A stretch of DNA of 64,000 nt from Flavobacterium sp. GSB-24 (GTDB lineage Bacteria; Bacteroidota; Bacteroidia; Flavobacteriales; Flavobacteriaceae): contig NZ_AP027043.1 of assembly GCF_027924665.1 (NCBI RefSeq), forward strand, positions 4,774,001-4,838,000, in the 5' to 3' direction. Shown one piece after another: positions 18,535 to 27,533 of the stretch. Under the pieces are notes generated by a model. It was not told the DNA's origin and did not search any database. It worked only from the letters and a program-made list of their open reading frames with translations. The position numbers and the translations under genes were made by a program. Every line of letters begins with the position of its first letter. Position 1 is the stretch's first letter.

Positions 18535-21500
18535 ATGAAAAATCAACCTCAAATACAAACAGAAATGGAAACTGAAACTGAAACTGAAATTCAATTTAAT
18601 CCATTTTCACCTGAAATTGAACGCGTAATTTACACCACAAATTCGCAGCAAGAAATATGGACAGATTGTATTTTTGGCGGAGGTGATGCCAATAAAGCTT
18701 ACAACTTGTCTGTATCTATTAAACTGAAAGGCAATTTAGTAATAGATAAATTTGAGAAGACCGTTCAAACTTTAGTGCAGCGTCATGAAGGTTTGAGAGC
18801 AACATTTAGTCCAGATGGCCGCTTTATGTGCATTTACAGCTATGTCAACTTTGAAATCTCTCATAATGATTTTTCTAACCTCTCAGCGATTGAAAAAGAA
18901 CTATCCACAGATAATTTAGTAAAAGAAGAAGTAAATGCTCTTTTTGATCTTGTCAACGGTCCTCTATTTAGGGTTAATTTACTTAAAATCGATGATTTTG
19001 AATATCTCGTAACCTTAACAATCCATCATATAATTGGCGACGGATTAAGTATTGACATAATACTAGAAGAACTGGGTACAATTTATTCTGCATATCTCGA
19101 AAACAAAGAACCAAAACTACCAGAACCTGAACTTTTTAGCGAATTTGCCGAAAGAATAAATTCGTTTATGGAAAGCAGTGAATATAAGTCTTTAGAAAAT
19201 TTTTGGATTAATATTTATAAAGAATCGGTTCCTACAATTGAACTGCCATTAGATTTCGAAAGACCTCCATTGCGAACCTATAACAGCAGCCGTATTGATT
19301 TTCCTTTAGATGAAACTATTATAAATAAATTAAAGAATATAGGAATAAGTGCCGGTTGTAGTTTGGTTACCACACTGCTTTCAGCATTTGAAGTATTCTT
19401 ATGTAAAATTACTGGCCAGCATGATTTAGTCGTAGGATTTCCTTCTTCGGGAAATACACTATACGACATGCGCCAATTGATTGGCGATTGTGTGAATCTG
19501 CTGCCGCTCAGAAGTAAAATCAGCTCAGAAATTAGTTTTTCAGATTATTTAAAAGAAAGAAATTCTCAATTGTTTGATGCTTATGAACATCAGCAGGTTA
19601 GTTTTGGTCATTTATTAAAAAGTTTTGCCATTGCCAGAGATCCTTCAAGAATTCCGCTAGTTCCAGTTATACTTACAGTTGATATGAATCGAACTATAGA
19701 AGAGGAATTTTCATTTGCAGGTCTTTCGCACGAACTTAAAGTAAATCCACGTCAATTTGGAACTTTTGAAATTCAGCTGCATATTTTTAAAGCCAAAGAT
19801 GGACCTTCATTTCAATGGTCTTATAATACAACATTATTCAAAGAAGAAACTATAATTCAGATGATGGCATCATTTGAAGAAATTCTGCATAAAATCATAG
19901 ACAATGCAGATAATCCATTATCCAATTTTATAGGAGGTAATTATTTAGCAGATTATAGTGAGCTGAATAATACCGAAATGCCTTATCCAAACGTTTCCTT
20001 AATTGAATTACTTCGAAAACAAGCAGAAATTACTCCTGATAATATAGCTTTAGAATTTCACGATTCTAAAACGACCTATCTGGAATTACATAAAAAAGTA
20101 AATCAGCTGGCGCATTATTTAAAAGCACAAGGAGTTGAATCAGGTGATTTTATTGCGGTTTCTTTTTCAAGAAGTCCAGAACTGGTTTATACATTATTAG
20201 CCATTATGGAATGCGGCGCCGCCTATTTACCATTAGACCCAGAATATCCTAAAGAACGTTTAGAATTCATGCTCAATGATTCGGGTGCGAAAGTTTTATT
20301 AACCAGTAAAACATTGTTCGCCTCTTTGCCATCATGGCCGCAAACGCTTTTTATAGAAGATGCAATGGATTCATTAGATGAATATTCAACATTACCGCTT
20401 CCTGAAACCGTTAGTCCAGAAAATATAGCGTATGTACTTTATACCTCTGGGTCAACTGGTAACCCAAAAGGTGTTCCTATTACCCATAAAAATTTGGTGA
20501 ATTTTCTTTGCAGCATGGCTTTAGAACCTGGCATTACTGAAAATGACAGATTACTATCTATAACCACTATATCTTTTGATATTGCTGGTTTAGAATTATA
20601 CCTCCCGCTTATTAAAGGTGCGACATTAATAATAGCCGATCATGAAACAGCCAGAGATGGAAGACTTTTACTAGAATTAGTAGAACGTGAAAATATTAAT
20701 TTTTTACAAGCAACACCAACAACCTGGTCAATGCTTTTAGATTCTGGCTGGTCCGATAAATTACCACTTAAAGCCCTTTGCGGCGGTGAGGCAATGCCAG
20801 CAGATCTTGCCAAAGAACTTTTATCTAAATGTGATACTCTTTGGAATGTTTATGGCCCAACAGAAACCACAATATGGTCTTCTATAAAACAAATAAAAGC
20901 TGACGATAAATTAATAACTATTGGAAAACCAATTGGAAACACACAAATTTATTTAATCGATGAACATGGTCAGCTTGCTGCACCTGGAAATATCGGAGAA
21001 ATTGTTATTGGAGGTGATGGCGTTGCAAAAGGTTACTGGAACAGACCAGAGCTAACATCTGAAAAATTTATTGAAAACAGATTTTCTTCTAATAAAGAGG
21101 ATGTTATTTATCGCACAGGAGATCTAGGAAAAATACTTCCCAACAATGAAATTGAATGTTTAGGACGCCTGGATCAGCAGGTTAAAATTAGAGGTCACCG
21201 TATTGAACCCGGCGAAGTCGAACAAGCTTTGTTATTACTTGACGGCATAAAAGCTGCAGTCGTACTAGCCGATGAAAATTTTCTTATAGCACATATAGTA
21301 CCTGATAGCAGCTTAGAAAATGCAGAAAATCAGATACCGCAATGGCGCGAAGCTTTAGCCTCACGATTACCCGTGCAGTTAATTCCGCATGATTTTAATT
21401 TAATCGAGAAAATACCAACAACGCTTAATGGAAAAATCGATCGCAAAGCATTATCGCAATATAAAGTAAACAAAAAAGTAACTTATACTGCTCCTCGAAC

Positions 21501-22551
21501 CGAAGAGGAAAATATAGTTGCCACCATTTGGAAAGAAAGCTTAAATATAGAAAACATTGATATTTTTAGTGATTTCTTCGAAATGGGCGGGCATTCAATC
21601 AAAGGTGTCAAGGTTATGATTGAAATTGAAAAGCATACCGGTAAACGAATTCCTTTATCAGCATTGTTCAAATATTCGACAGTAGAAAAATTTGCAAAAC
21701 TTTTGAACACCGGCACAGAAATTTATTCGGATTGTCTGGTTCCAATAAAACCGCAGGGAAACAAAGCGCCTCTTTTTATCGTTCATGGAGCAGGACTTAA
21801 TGTTTTAAATTTCATTAATTTAAGCAAACATTTTGATCCAGACCAGCCTATTTATGGTATTCAAGGAACTAAACCTAAAGGTTTTGACGGATGGTACGAA
21901 TCAATTGAAGCCATGGCTGCTCATTATATAGATGCAATCATAAAAGTAAACCCGAAAGGACCATACGCATTAGCAGGGTTTTCTTTTGGAGGTATTGTTG
22001 CTTTTGAAATGACACGCCAATTGAAAGCACAGGGAAAAAAAGTAAGCTTGACCGCACTACTCGACTCTTATGTTGATTCTTCTTATTATTATGGAAATTA
22101 CAGGCGAAAACAACTTGTGAGATACTTCGATATTACACACAGAAGGCTGGATTTTTTAAAAGAAATGTTATTGAGCTGGGAAGCTTTTAAAATGCGTATC
22201 AATGGAAAAAAAGAATACATTCTACAAAGACATTTTGGCAAGAAAAAAGAAATGACTGAGCAGGAAGAATTAGCTCTTCAGCAATTTATAGAAGCCGATG
22301 GCATGGTTAAAAAGATTGTAGACCGTTACCACTTAAAACCACAAAACATTGAAGTTGATTTATTTCGATCAAAAGATGACGCTAATTACAAATTAGACCC
22401 AACACATTTGGGATGGAAAAAAGCAGCATTAGGAGGCGTTACAATTCATAATATCTCTGGTAATCATTTAGATATTGTAGCACCGCCAAATGACAAAGTA
22501 TTAGCGCGTTTACTTCAGGACATTTTAGATGAGAAACATGAGAACATTTAA
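18535..22551 (+). CDS. NRPS module: C-A-PCP-TE
   Basis: This 1338-residue terminating module has a condensation domain at about 30-460 with intact HHIIGDG (164-170). The adenylation domain is at about 480-980 (LYTSGSTGNPKGV, YGPTE, Lys967). A carrier (GGHS, Ser1021) and a type I thioesterase (about 1075-1330; Ser1150 in GFSFGG, His1311 in SGNHLD) follow. The specificity residues read D-I-L-Q-L-G-V-I-W-K, again glycine-like. The A domain is very similar to that of the preceding protein across its whole length, so one probably arose by duplication. It is 82 bases after the first gene and overlaps the phosphopantetheinyl transferase gene. An acidic Glu-Thr run near residues 11-18 is encoded by a GAAACT hexamer repeat. 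The thioesterase would hydrolyse or cyclise the product. Confidence 0.92.
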   Translation: MKNQPQIQTEMETETETEIQFNPFSPEIERVIYTTNSQQEIWTDCIFGGGDANKAYNLSVSIKLKGNLVIDKFEKTVQTLVQRHEGLRATFSPDGRFMCIYSYVNFEISHNDFSNLSAIEKELSTDNLVKEEVNALFDLVNGPLFRVNLLKIDDFEYLVTLTIHHIIGDGLSIDIILEELGTIYSAYLENKEPKLPEPELFSEFAERINSFMESSEYKSLENFWINIYKESVPTIELPLDFERPPLRTYNSSRIDFPLDETIINKLKNIGISAGCSLVTTLLSAFEVFLCKITGQHDLVVGFPSSGNTLYDMRQLIGDCVNLLPLRSKISSEISFSDYLKERNSQLFDAYEHQQVSFGHLLKSFAIARDPSRIPLVPVILTVDMNRTIEEEFSFAGLSHELKVNPRQFGTFEIQLHIFKAKDGPSFQWSYNTTLFKEETIIQMMASFEEILHKIIDNADNPLSNFIGGNYLADYSELNNTEMPYPNVSLIELLRKQAEITPDNIALEFHDSKTTYLELHKKVNQLAHYLKAQGVESGDFIAVSFSRSPELVYTLLAIMECGAAYLPLDPEYPKERLEFMLNDSGAKVLLTSKTLFASLPSWPQTLFIEDAMDSLDEYSTLPLPETVSPENIAYVLYTSGSTGNPKGVPITHKNLVNFLCSMALEPGITENDRLLSITTISFDIAGLELYLPLIKGATLIIADHETARDGRLLLELVERENINFLQATPTTWSMLLDSGWSDKLPLKALCGGEAMPADLAKELLSKCDTLWNVYGPTETTIWSSIKQIKADDKLITIGKPIGNTQIYLIDEHGQLAAPGNIGEIVIGGDGVAKGYWNRPELTSEKFIENRFSSNKEDVIYRTGDLGKILPNNEIECLGRLDQQVKIRGHRIEPGEVEQALLLLDGIKAAVVLADENFLIAHIVPDSSLENAENQIPQWREALASRLPVQLIPHDFNLIEKIPTTLNGKIDRKALSQYKVNKKVTYTAPRTEEENIVATIWKESLNIENIDIFSDFFEMGGHSIKGVKVMIEIEKHTGKRIPLSALFKYSTVEKFAKLLNTGTEIYSDCLVPIKPQGNKAPLFIVHGAGLNVLNFINLSKHFDPDQPIYGIQGTKPKGFDGWYESIEAMAAHYIDAIIKVNPKGPYALAGFSFGGIVAFEMTRQLKAQGKKVSLTALLDSYVDSSYYYGNYRRKQLVRYFDITHRRLDFLKEMLLSWEAFKMRINGKKEYILQRHFGKKKEMTEQEELALQQFIEADGMVKKIVDRYHLKPQNIEVDLFRSKDDANYKLDPTHLGWKKAALGGVTIHNISGNHLDIVAPPNDKVLARLLQDILDEKHENI

Positions 22552-23332
22552 ACCTGTCATTGAATATTCAACGATAAAGGACATAAAACTGATTCCTTGT
22601 AAACTCGCACCATTAGATACTGATGAAATAATCATTTACACCATCTATCTGCCTGATTTTATCGAACTAAAATCTGATTTATCTCAGTTTCTAACTTCTA
22701 AAGAACTTAAGAAAGCACAACGTTTTTTTAAAGAAATAGACCGAAGCAGATTCATTATATACAGATCAATTTTAAAGTTCGTTTTAGCAGCTCACACCAA
22801 ATTGAATGTAAAGAATATTTATCTGGATTATCAATTTAACAAAAAACCATATTTGGCTTCACATCCTTGGTTGTTTTTTAATCTCTCACATTCTGAAGAC
22901 TTTGCAGCTATAGCAGTTTCGCGCAAAAATGTTGGATTAGATATTGAATATATGTCTAAAGATTTCAATTTTACAAGTCTTCTTCCAGATGTGTTTGACG
23001 ACAATCAAGTTTTGCAGATTCAAAATGCTGCCGATAAAAAACATGCTTTTTATACTTCCTGGACACGCAAAGAAGCTTTTGTAAAGGCGTTAGGAAAAGG
23101 CATAGATGAAGATTTTAAACAAATTCCGAGTTTAGATGGACAGCATAAAATTGATTTTAGCCTCATCAAAAACAGTAAAAACTGGCAGGTAAATAGTTTT
23201 AATCTTGCAGATTCTTATTTGGGCGCTGTTGCATTTGAAAACCTATCGGCAATTAGTAGAAATTTGGTATTCTACATTATGCCAAATAAAATGGAAGCAC
23301 TTCTAGAAATGGCTCAAATCAAGAATAATTAA
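22529..23332 (+). CDS. 4'-phosphopantetheinyl transferase (Sfp type)
   Basis: This enzyme attaches phosphopantetheine from CoA to carrier proteins, here presumably the PCP and ACP domains of the two upstream genes. In the 267-residue protein FFNLSHSEDFAAIAVS, VGLDIEYM and FYTSWTRKEAFVKALGKG are the three conserved blocks. They include the Mg-binding Asp-x-Glu and the W-x-x-K-E-A motif. The start overlaps the end of the NRPS gene by 23 bases; the second ATG at 22538 is an alternative start. Overlap and order make it part of the same operon, which strongly suggests it is the dedicated activator. Confidence 0.93.
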   Translation: MRNMRTFKPVIEYSTIKDIKLIPCKLAPLDTDEIIIYTIYLPDFIELKSDLSQFLTSKELKKAQRFFKEIDRSRFIIYRSILKFVLAAHTKLNVKNIYLDYQFNKKPYLASHPWLFFNLSHSEDFAAIAVSRKNVGLDIEYMSKDFNFTSLLPDVFDDNQVLQIQNAADKKHAFYTSWTRKEAFVKALGKGIDEDFKQIPSLDGQHKIDFSLIKNSKNWQVNSFNLADSYLGAVAFENLSAISRNLVFYIMPNKMEALLEMAQIKNN

Positions 23333-23407
23333 TTTTTCAGAAAGAAATTATCAAAAACCAATATAACCCAAAACAAAAAAGCCTCTCGATTTGAGTGGCT
23401 TTTGATG

Positions 23408-23483
23408 TGAACGTAGAAGGATTTGAACCTTCGACCGTCCCGATTAAAAATCGGGATGCTCTATCCAGCTGAACTATGTGATC
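23408..23483 (-). tRNA. tRNA-Lys(UUU)-like unit 1, probably non-functional
   Basis: The body matches the tRNA-Arg at 33875 almost base for base, but the anticodon arm is replaced by TCCCGA-TTTTTAA-TCGGGA, which reads as UUU. Two features are abnormal. The anticodon stem has 6 pairs and the RNA is 76 bases instead of 74. The acceptor ends (GATCACA and TACGTTC) pair at only 4 of 7 positions. A scanner may call it tRNA-Lys, but I think it is a tRNA-derived relic. A degenerate terminator hairpin follows at 23380-23401. Confidence 0.55.
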
Positions 23484-23510
23484 AAAAAACCATTTTTATG
23501 CAAACAAAAA

Positions 23511-23531
23511 AGCCACTCGATTTGAGTGGCT
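23511..23531 (-). terminator. Terminator hairpin of the tRNA-like unit
   Basis: GCCACTC and GAGTGGC form a 7-8 bp stem with a T-run following on the minus strand. The same hairpin recurs after each tRNA-like unit (about 23641-23661, 33721-33738 and 33848-33868), with a damaged copy at 23380-23401. Confidence 0.75.
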
Positions 23532-23538
23532 TTTAATG

Positions 23539-23611
23539 TGAACGCAGAAGGATTCAAACCTTCGACCGTCCCGATTAAAAATCGGGATGCTCTATCCAGC
23601 TGAGCTATGTT

Positions 23612-23614
<3 letters not shown>
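23539..23614 (-). tRNA. tRNA-Lys(UUU)-like unit 2, probably non-functional
   Basis: It has the same chimeric layout as unit 1: an Arg-type D and T arm with a TCCCGA..TCGGGA anticodon arm. The acceptor ends GATAACA and TGCGTTC pair at 4 of 7 positions. It is the left-end counterpart of the copy at 33745-33820, exactly 10,206 bases away, with 4 differences in 76. Confidence 0.5.
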
Positions 23615-23735
<121 letters not shown>

Positions 23736-23770
23736 TTGAAATTGCTACTTTATTTCTTTTTTAAATAGTA

Positions 23771-23790
23771 CGTGCAAATAGTGTGCAAAC
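23771..23790. promoter_or_regulatory. Left putative recombinase arm sites
   Basis: GTGCAAA occurs at 23772 and again at 23783, an 11-bp period. The same doublet with the same period and orientation occurs at the other end of the element. This fits paired arm-type binding sites of a tyrosine recombinase, which is an inference. Confidence 0.5.
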
Positions 23791-24110
23791 AAAAACCTGA
23801 TTATTGAATATTTTTTTAATTGAAACTTCCTAGGGGGAGCATTCAACTTGTCTAAAACTTAGGGGGAGTCTTGACAGGAGTACCCTATAATTTTTTACAT
23901 GTAGTCTTTTTTAAAAATAAAAAAAATAATTTAGCAGTTAGAAGCTTTTTAAGGCTCTTTTTTTTAAAGAATATTGCTCAATGTAACTTTTTAAAATTCT
24001 TTAAAAAAATGGGCATCCTTGGGGTTTGGGGAATGGAAGATTACCCAACTAAACTATCCTAGTGCGTAGGCAGGAGAAGTGGAAATACGCTCCTAAGATC
24101 AGAAGAGAAG

Positions 24111-24284
24111 CTAAAATAAACTTTTAATCCCAAAGAACATTAGAGTTAGTAAAAAGAGTGCTACAATTATTATTATAACAACTGATCCAAAAGTTTTTGA
24201 TTCATCTTTTCCTTTTAATAAAAATATTAAAATTGCCACTACAAGAGAACTCATAAAAACAATTGTCAAAAAGTTATCAGTCAT
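24111..24284 (-). CDS. Small two-helix membrane protein
   Basis: This 57-residue frame starts MTDNFLTIVFMSSLVVAILI and ends with TAG at 24111-24113. It has two hydrophobic segments (about residues 6-23 and 34-52) split by a charged KGKDESK loop. The strong membrane pattern and the clean start and stop argue for a real gene. It is co-directional with the lipoprotein gene 53 bases upstream, so the two may be co-transcribed. I do not recognise the family. Small membrane proteins occur as accessory parts of mobile elements, but no role is claimed. Confidence 0.55.
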   Translation of the reverse strand: MTDNFLTIVFMSSLVVAILIFLLKGKDESKTFGSVVIIIIVALFLLTLMFFGIKSLF

Positions 24285-24337
24285 AAAACTATCTTCTATA
24301 ATTACTTTATTTATTTAAATAATATATTTTAAACTTC

Positions 24338-24793
24338 TTATTCTTTATTTACCCAATGTGAAGCTCCAAAGAATTTTTCAACTAGAATATCTGTTCTTGG
24401 GTTTACAGTAATTGTTTTATCTTCGACCAATTTATTATTGACATATATTTTAAATCGCACACTCCCTTCACTAACAGGCTCAATATTAGTATTAACTACT
24501 AAGTACGTTGGTTTTTTAGCACCTGTATAGGTAAAATTATGAGTCCAAGTTTTACTCAAATCTGAAATTGTAGTTCTATTATTTATTGCAAACTTTTTAT
24601 CTGAATTTTCACTAGCATATTCAATAACTGTAAAATTTCTTTTCTCCTTTAAACCACTTGAAAAAGCTACTTCATATTTAACATTGAAAGGAGACTCAAT
24701 AACATCTTTTACGACTGGTATGCTATTATCATCCCCTGAGCATGAGTGAAGTATTAAAAATGTGATGGCAATTAATTGTGTGATTTTTTTCAT
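24338..24793 (-). CDS. Lipoprotein of unknown function
   Basis: This 151-residue protein starts MKKITQLIAITFLILHSCSG: a lipoprotein signal with the modified cysteine at residue 18, followed by Asp-Asp, which in Bacteroidetes often goes with surface export. The rest is a predicted all-beta domain (KNLTVIEYA-like strands, VRFKIYVNNKLVEDKTI). I do not recognise a family. It is in the mobile element, upstream of the small membrane protein gene and divergent from the XRE gene. Confidence 0.65.
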   Translation of the reverse strand: MKKITQLIAITFLILHSCSGDDNSIPVVKDVIESPFNVKYEVAFSSGLKEKRNFTVIEYASENSDKKFAINNRTTISDLSKTWTHNFTYTGAKKPTYLVVNTNIEPVSEGSVRFKIYVNNKLVEDKTITVNPRTDILVEKFFGASHWVNKE

Positions 24794-24970
24794 TATCTAG
24801 AGATTTAGTTGATTAAGACTTCCGCAGAAATCATTTTTAAATTATTACAGTGATTCAAATTAACTTCTAGCAAATTGTTAATTTATTTACAAACATATAA
24901 AAAAAACAGTTGTATACAATATGATTATAGCAATCATTTTTTTTTAATCACATGAAAGTAATTTTCCTAA

Positions 24971-25219
24971 ATGGAAAAAAGAGCTAGAAAAACAGCAATA
25001 AATGAAGAAGTTGTTCTTTTAGGAACACGTATTGCAGAAATTATAAAAGAAAAAGGATTAAAAACTAGAATAGTAGCGCATGATGCTGATTTAGACGTAG
25101 AGAACCTAAGAAAGTACATGAAAGGGAAACAAGAAATGAAAATTACAACCATGCTAAAAATTGTAAAATCATTAGGTGTCTCAATTGAAGATCTATTTAA
25201 TTTTTTAGAAAAAGAATAA
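24971..25219 (+). CDS. XRE family regulator of the element
   Basis: This 82-residue protein has a helix-turn-helix of the type seen in many Bacteroidetes mobile elements (LGTRIAEIIKEKGLKTRIVA, ending KIVKSLGVSIEDLFNF). Such proteins regulate excision or cargo genes. It is divergent from the lipoprotein gene. A degraded copy of its C-terminal part lies about 0.9 kb downstream (26054-26131), showing that the gene was once duplicated. Confidence 0.8.
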   Translation: MEKRARKTAINEEVVLLGTRIAEIIKEKGLKTRIVAHDADLDVENLRKYMKGKQEMKITTMLKIVKSLGVSIEDLFNFLEKE

Positions 25220-26500
25220 TATCTTTCTAGTTAAACTTTATACAGACTTTGAAAATGCTATTTATATTGCAATTAACTTTTCATTTTCCTTTTAAAAGAA
25301 TAATTTGTTGGTAAGTGTTGGCAATCTTACAAAAATTTGTAAAGACTGTTTTTAATATTTTTTTAATCTCATAATATATTTTTAGTTATTCCAGAGATGG
25401 ATAAAATAAACATAAGTATTCAAATGTTGAGGATCTATGGAGCATCTCCAAATGTTCATTACAAGTTTTATGATTTAAGTTTTTTCCTTAGAACATGAAT
25501 CCTAAACTAAGGACAACTTAATCCTTAAAATAAAATCAAACTAATGATTGTACCATCTTTTACAAACGTTTGTATCACTATTTCGTAACTAAAATGGTTA
25601 TAAATTCATAACTAAAATAGTTATATTTTTTTCATCTGAGATGCTGATTTTCTTGTTTTCACACATTAACTTTCTTAAATTTGTAGTCTAAACCCTCTCT
25701 TGAAAAAGAGTGTACAGCTGTCAATGAAGGACTTGATAAAAAAAGTCACAGCAGCTCAGAAGTTGGATTGTAGCTATAGCCTTGGAATAATAGGCAAACA
25801 TAGTGGTGAGGTTTCTCCGATAGGTTGGAAAATGGAACTAATACGAAATCAGTGGGCTGGAGCATATCACAGAGTAATAAGTGTCCTGAATTAACAGGAG
25901 TTTTAGCTTCTAGCATAGGTGTAATAAGTAAAATTATGACGTACGACACTGTATAAGTTTAGTTTTAAAAGCAAGAGATAAATCCTGCTAACCAAAGATA
26001 AAATTTGGAAGGGGTTTTTTATGCTTTTTCGTTAACTAAAGTTTTAATCGATTGATTACAGCAGTATCAAGGTTGCAAAATCATTAAATGTTTCGATTGA
26101 ATAGCTATTTAATTATCTGTCAACAAAATAACTTATTAAAGTATTTAATCAAAAAAGTTATTTAAAGCTATATTATTTTCTTTGGAAGCTACTTTCTATT
26201 AACTCTTTTAAAAGATTTATTCTGATGTAATGATCAGACAGCTTCTATTTCTTTCTCAAACTTTTTTTTAAATACAAGAGTTATTTATTATCCCTTGATA
26301 AAAGCTACCACATCTTAATTATTCTTTCGGAATCATTCTCAAATTTTCTAGAATTTGTCAAAAGGAACATCAAAAGTAAACACTTTTTAAAGTTAAAGGG
26401 ATAGCTATTCTTTATTCCGAAACCTTCTGATTAATATTAGTATATTCAATTTCTATATGAATGTTTAGAAATGCATCATTGTGTTTAGTTATAGAATCAA
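25220..26500. other. Gene-poor stretch with decayed sequence
   Basis: Nearly 1.3 kb lie between the XRE gene and the HNH gene. No intact gene is supported. A 33-codon frame from 25397 (MDKINISIQM..) and a 64-codon frame from 25700 lack family features and good starts. The 25690-25990 part is less AT-rich and may be a decayed gene. The only identifiable remnant is the XRE fragment at 26054-26131. Confidence 0.55.
26054..26131 (+). pseudogene. Remnant of an XRE regulator gene
   Basis: The frame reads IKVAKSLNVSIE, then a stop (TAG at 26102), then LFNYLSTK and a second stop. This matches KIVKSLGVSIEDLFNF of the XRE protein at 24971. Only the last 25 codons are recognisable and one is a premature stop, so it is a fragment of a former duplicate. 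Confidence 0.7.
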
Positions 26501-27532
26501 TTAAAAATTCATTTTATACCTTGCACTTTCCTGATAAGCTAAAGATAACTTAGAATTCTCCATAGCTACTATTACAGGTGATTTAATACATTCTGTATCA
26601 GGGTCTTTTTTGTATATCGATGAGTACATATTCTTTTTGGTATCGATATCTACATGCTTATATGTCGGATCTTCTAAAAATTCCCAATAATGTCTAAACC
26701 ATTTATCTGCTTTTCCTTTAGCTCTTTTTACATATCGTGTATTGATATCAAAAATTTCATTCCATGATTCTATCTCCTCCCTTCTATCGTCAATTGTACT
26801 ATAATTAAATGAAAATGTATGTTCTCCTTCATTTTCTAACTTAGCATCTATTGTAATCCCTTGATGTAAATGATCATAATAATAAAATATTTTCTTACCT
26901 CCATTGTCTAAAACATCTTTATCTTCTTTATAATCGGAATTACAATCAACACAAATAGGTGCCAAATTTTTAAAATTAATAGACGAAAAGGGATAGATTG
27001 TATATGGTAACAAATGATCATAATCTTCCTTCTTTTCCCCTCCTGTATTTTGAGGAATTAATCCACAAACTGGGCACTTAAAAATTTCATTTTCATTAGT
27101 CTTAAACAAATTAAAATGCTCTTGCATATCTCCATACCTTACTTTACAATGATTACCATATAAAACTTGTTTGTATAAATCTGAAAATAATTTTTTGATA
27201 TCAACTATATCTGTTATTTCTCTATCAATTTCACTAATTTTTAAAGGAGTAATTACCCTACTACATATTCTTTCTATATCATTACTTTCTCTTATCTTAT
27301 TACAAAAATCAGTTCTTTTTCCCTGTTCCCAATTTTTAATTATTTCAAAAATAGCTTTTAAGGGTTCTTCCAATATTTTTTTATGATGACTGACAATATC
27401 ATTATAAAAATCTAAATCAAAAAATGTTGTTGAATAATCACCTGTTTCCAATTCAATTCGATTGAAAAAAGCAATTATGTTTTCATTTAATAAACGATGT
27501 GATGTTTCAATATATTTATATGATCTTAACAT
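26501..27532 (-). CDS. HNH nuclease-like protein of the HsdMS-linked system (PtuB-like)
   Basis: This 343-residue protein has a zinc-finger HNH core in the middle. CPVC (153-156), YDHLLP with His173, NLAPICVDCN (Cys194, Cys197, Asn198) and a following Lys202 make a complete-looking HNH site. The flanking regions are helical and unlike known restriction enzymes that I recognise. It is the last gene of the operon, one base after the ATPase gene. An ATPase followed by an HNH protein is the layout of Septu (PtuA-PtuB), so I infer it is the DNA-cutting effector. The alternative is an HNH protein of an ordinary modification-dependent system. Confidence 0.78.
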   Translation of the reverse strand: MLRSYKYIETSHRLLNENIIAFFNRIELETGDYSTTFFDLDFYNDIVSHHKKILEEPLKAIFEIIKNWEQGKRTDFCNKIRESNDIERICSRVITPLKISEIDREITDIVDIKKLFSDLYKQVLYGNHCKVRYGDMQEHFNLFKTNENEIFKCPVCGLIPQNTGGEKKEDYDHLLPYTIYPFSSINFKNLAPICVDCNSDYKEDKDVLDNGGKKIFYYYDHLHQGITIDAKLENEGEHTFSFNYSTIDDRREEIESWNEIFDINTRYVKRAKGKADKWFRHYWEFLEDPTYKHVDIDTKKNMYSSIYKKDPDTECIKSPVIVAMENSKLSLAYQESARYKMNF

Positions 27533-27533
27533 A

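Noticed and set aside
23871..24062. 63-codon plus-strand frame at the left end of the element
   Set aside because: It has very poor composition (Phe/Lys runs) and no recognisable domain. It lies among repeats and binding-site-like sequences.
25700..25894. 64-codon frame in the gene-poor stretch, with an overlapping antisense frame
   Set aside because: It has no family features and no good ribosome-binding context. The surrounding DNA looks decayed.
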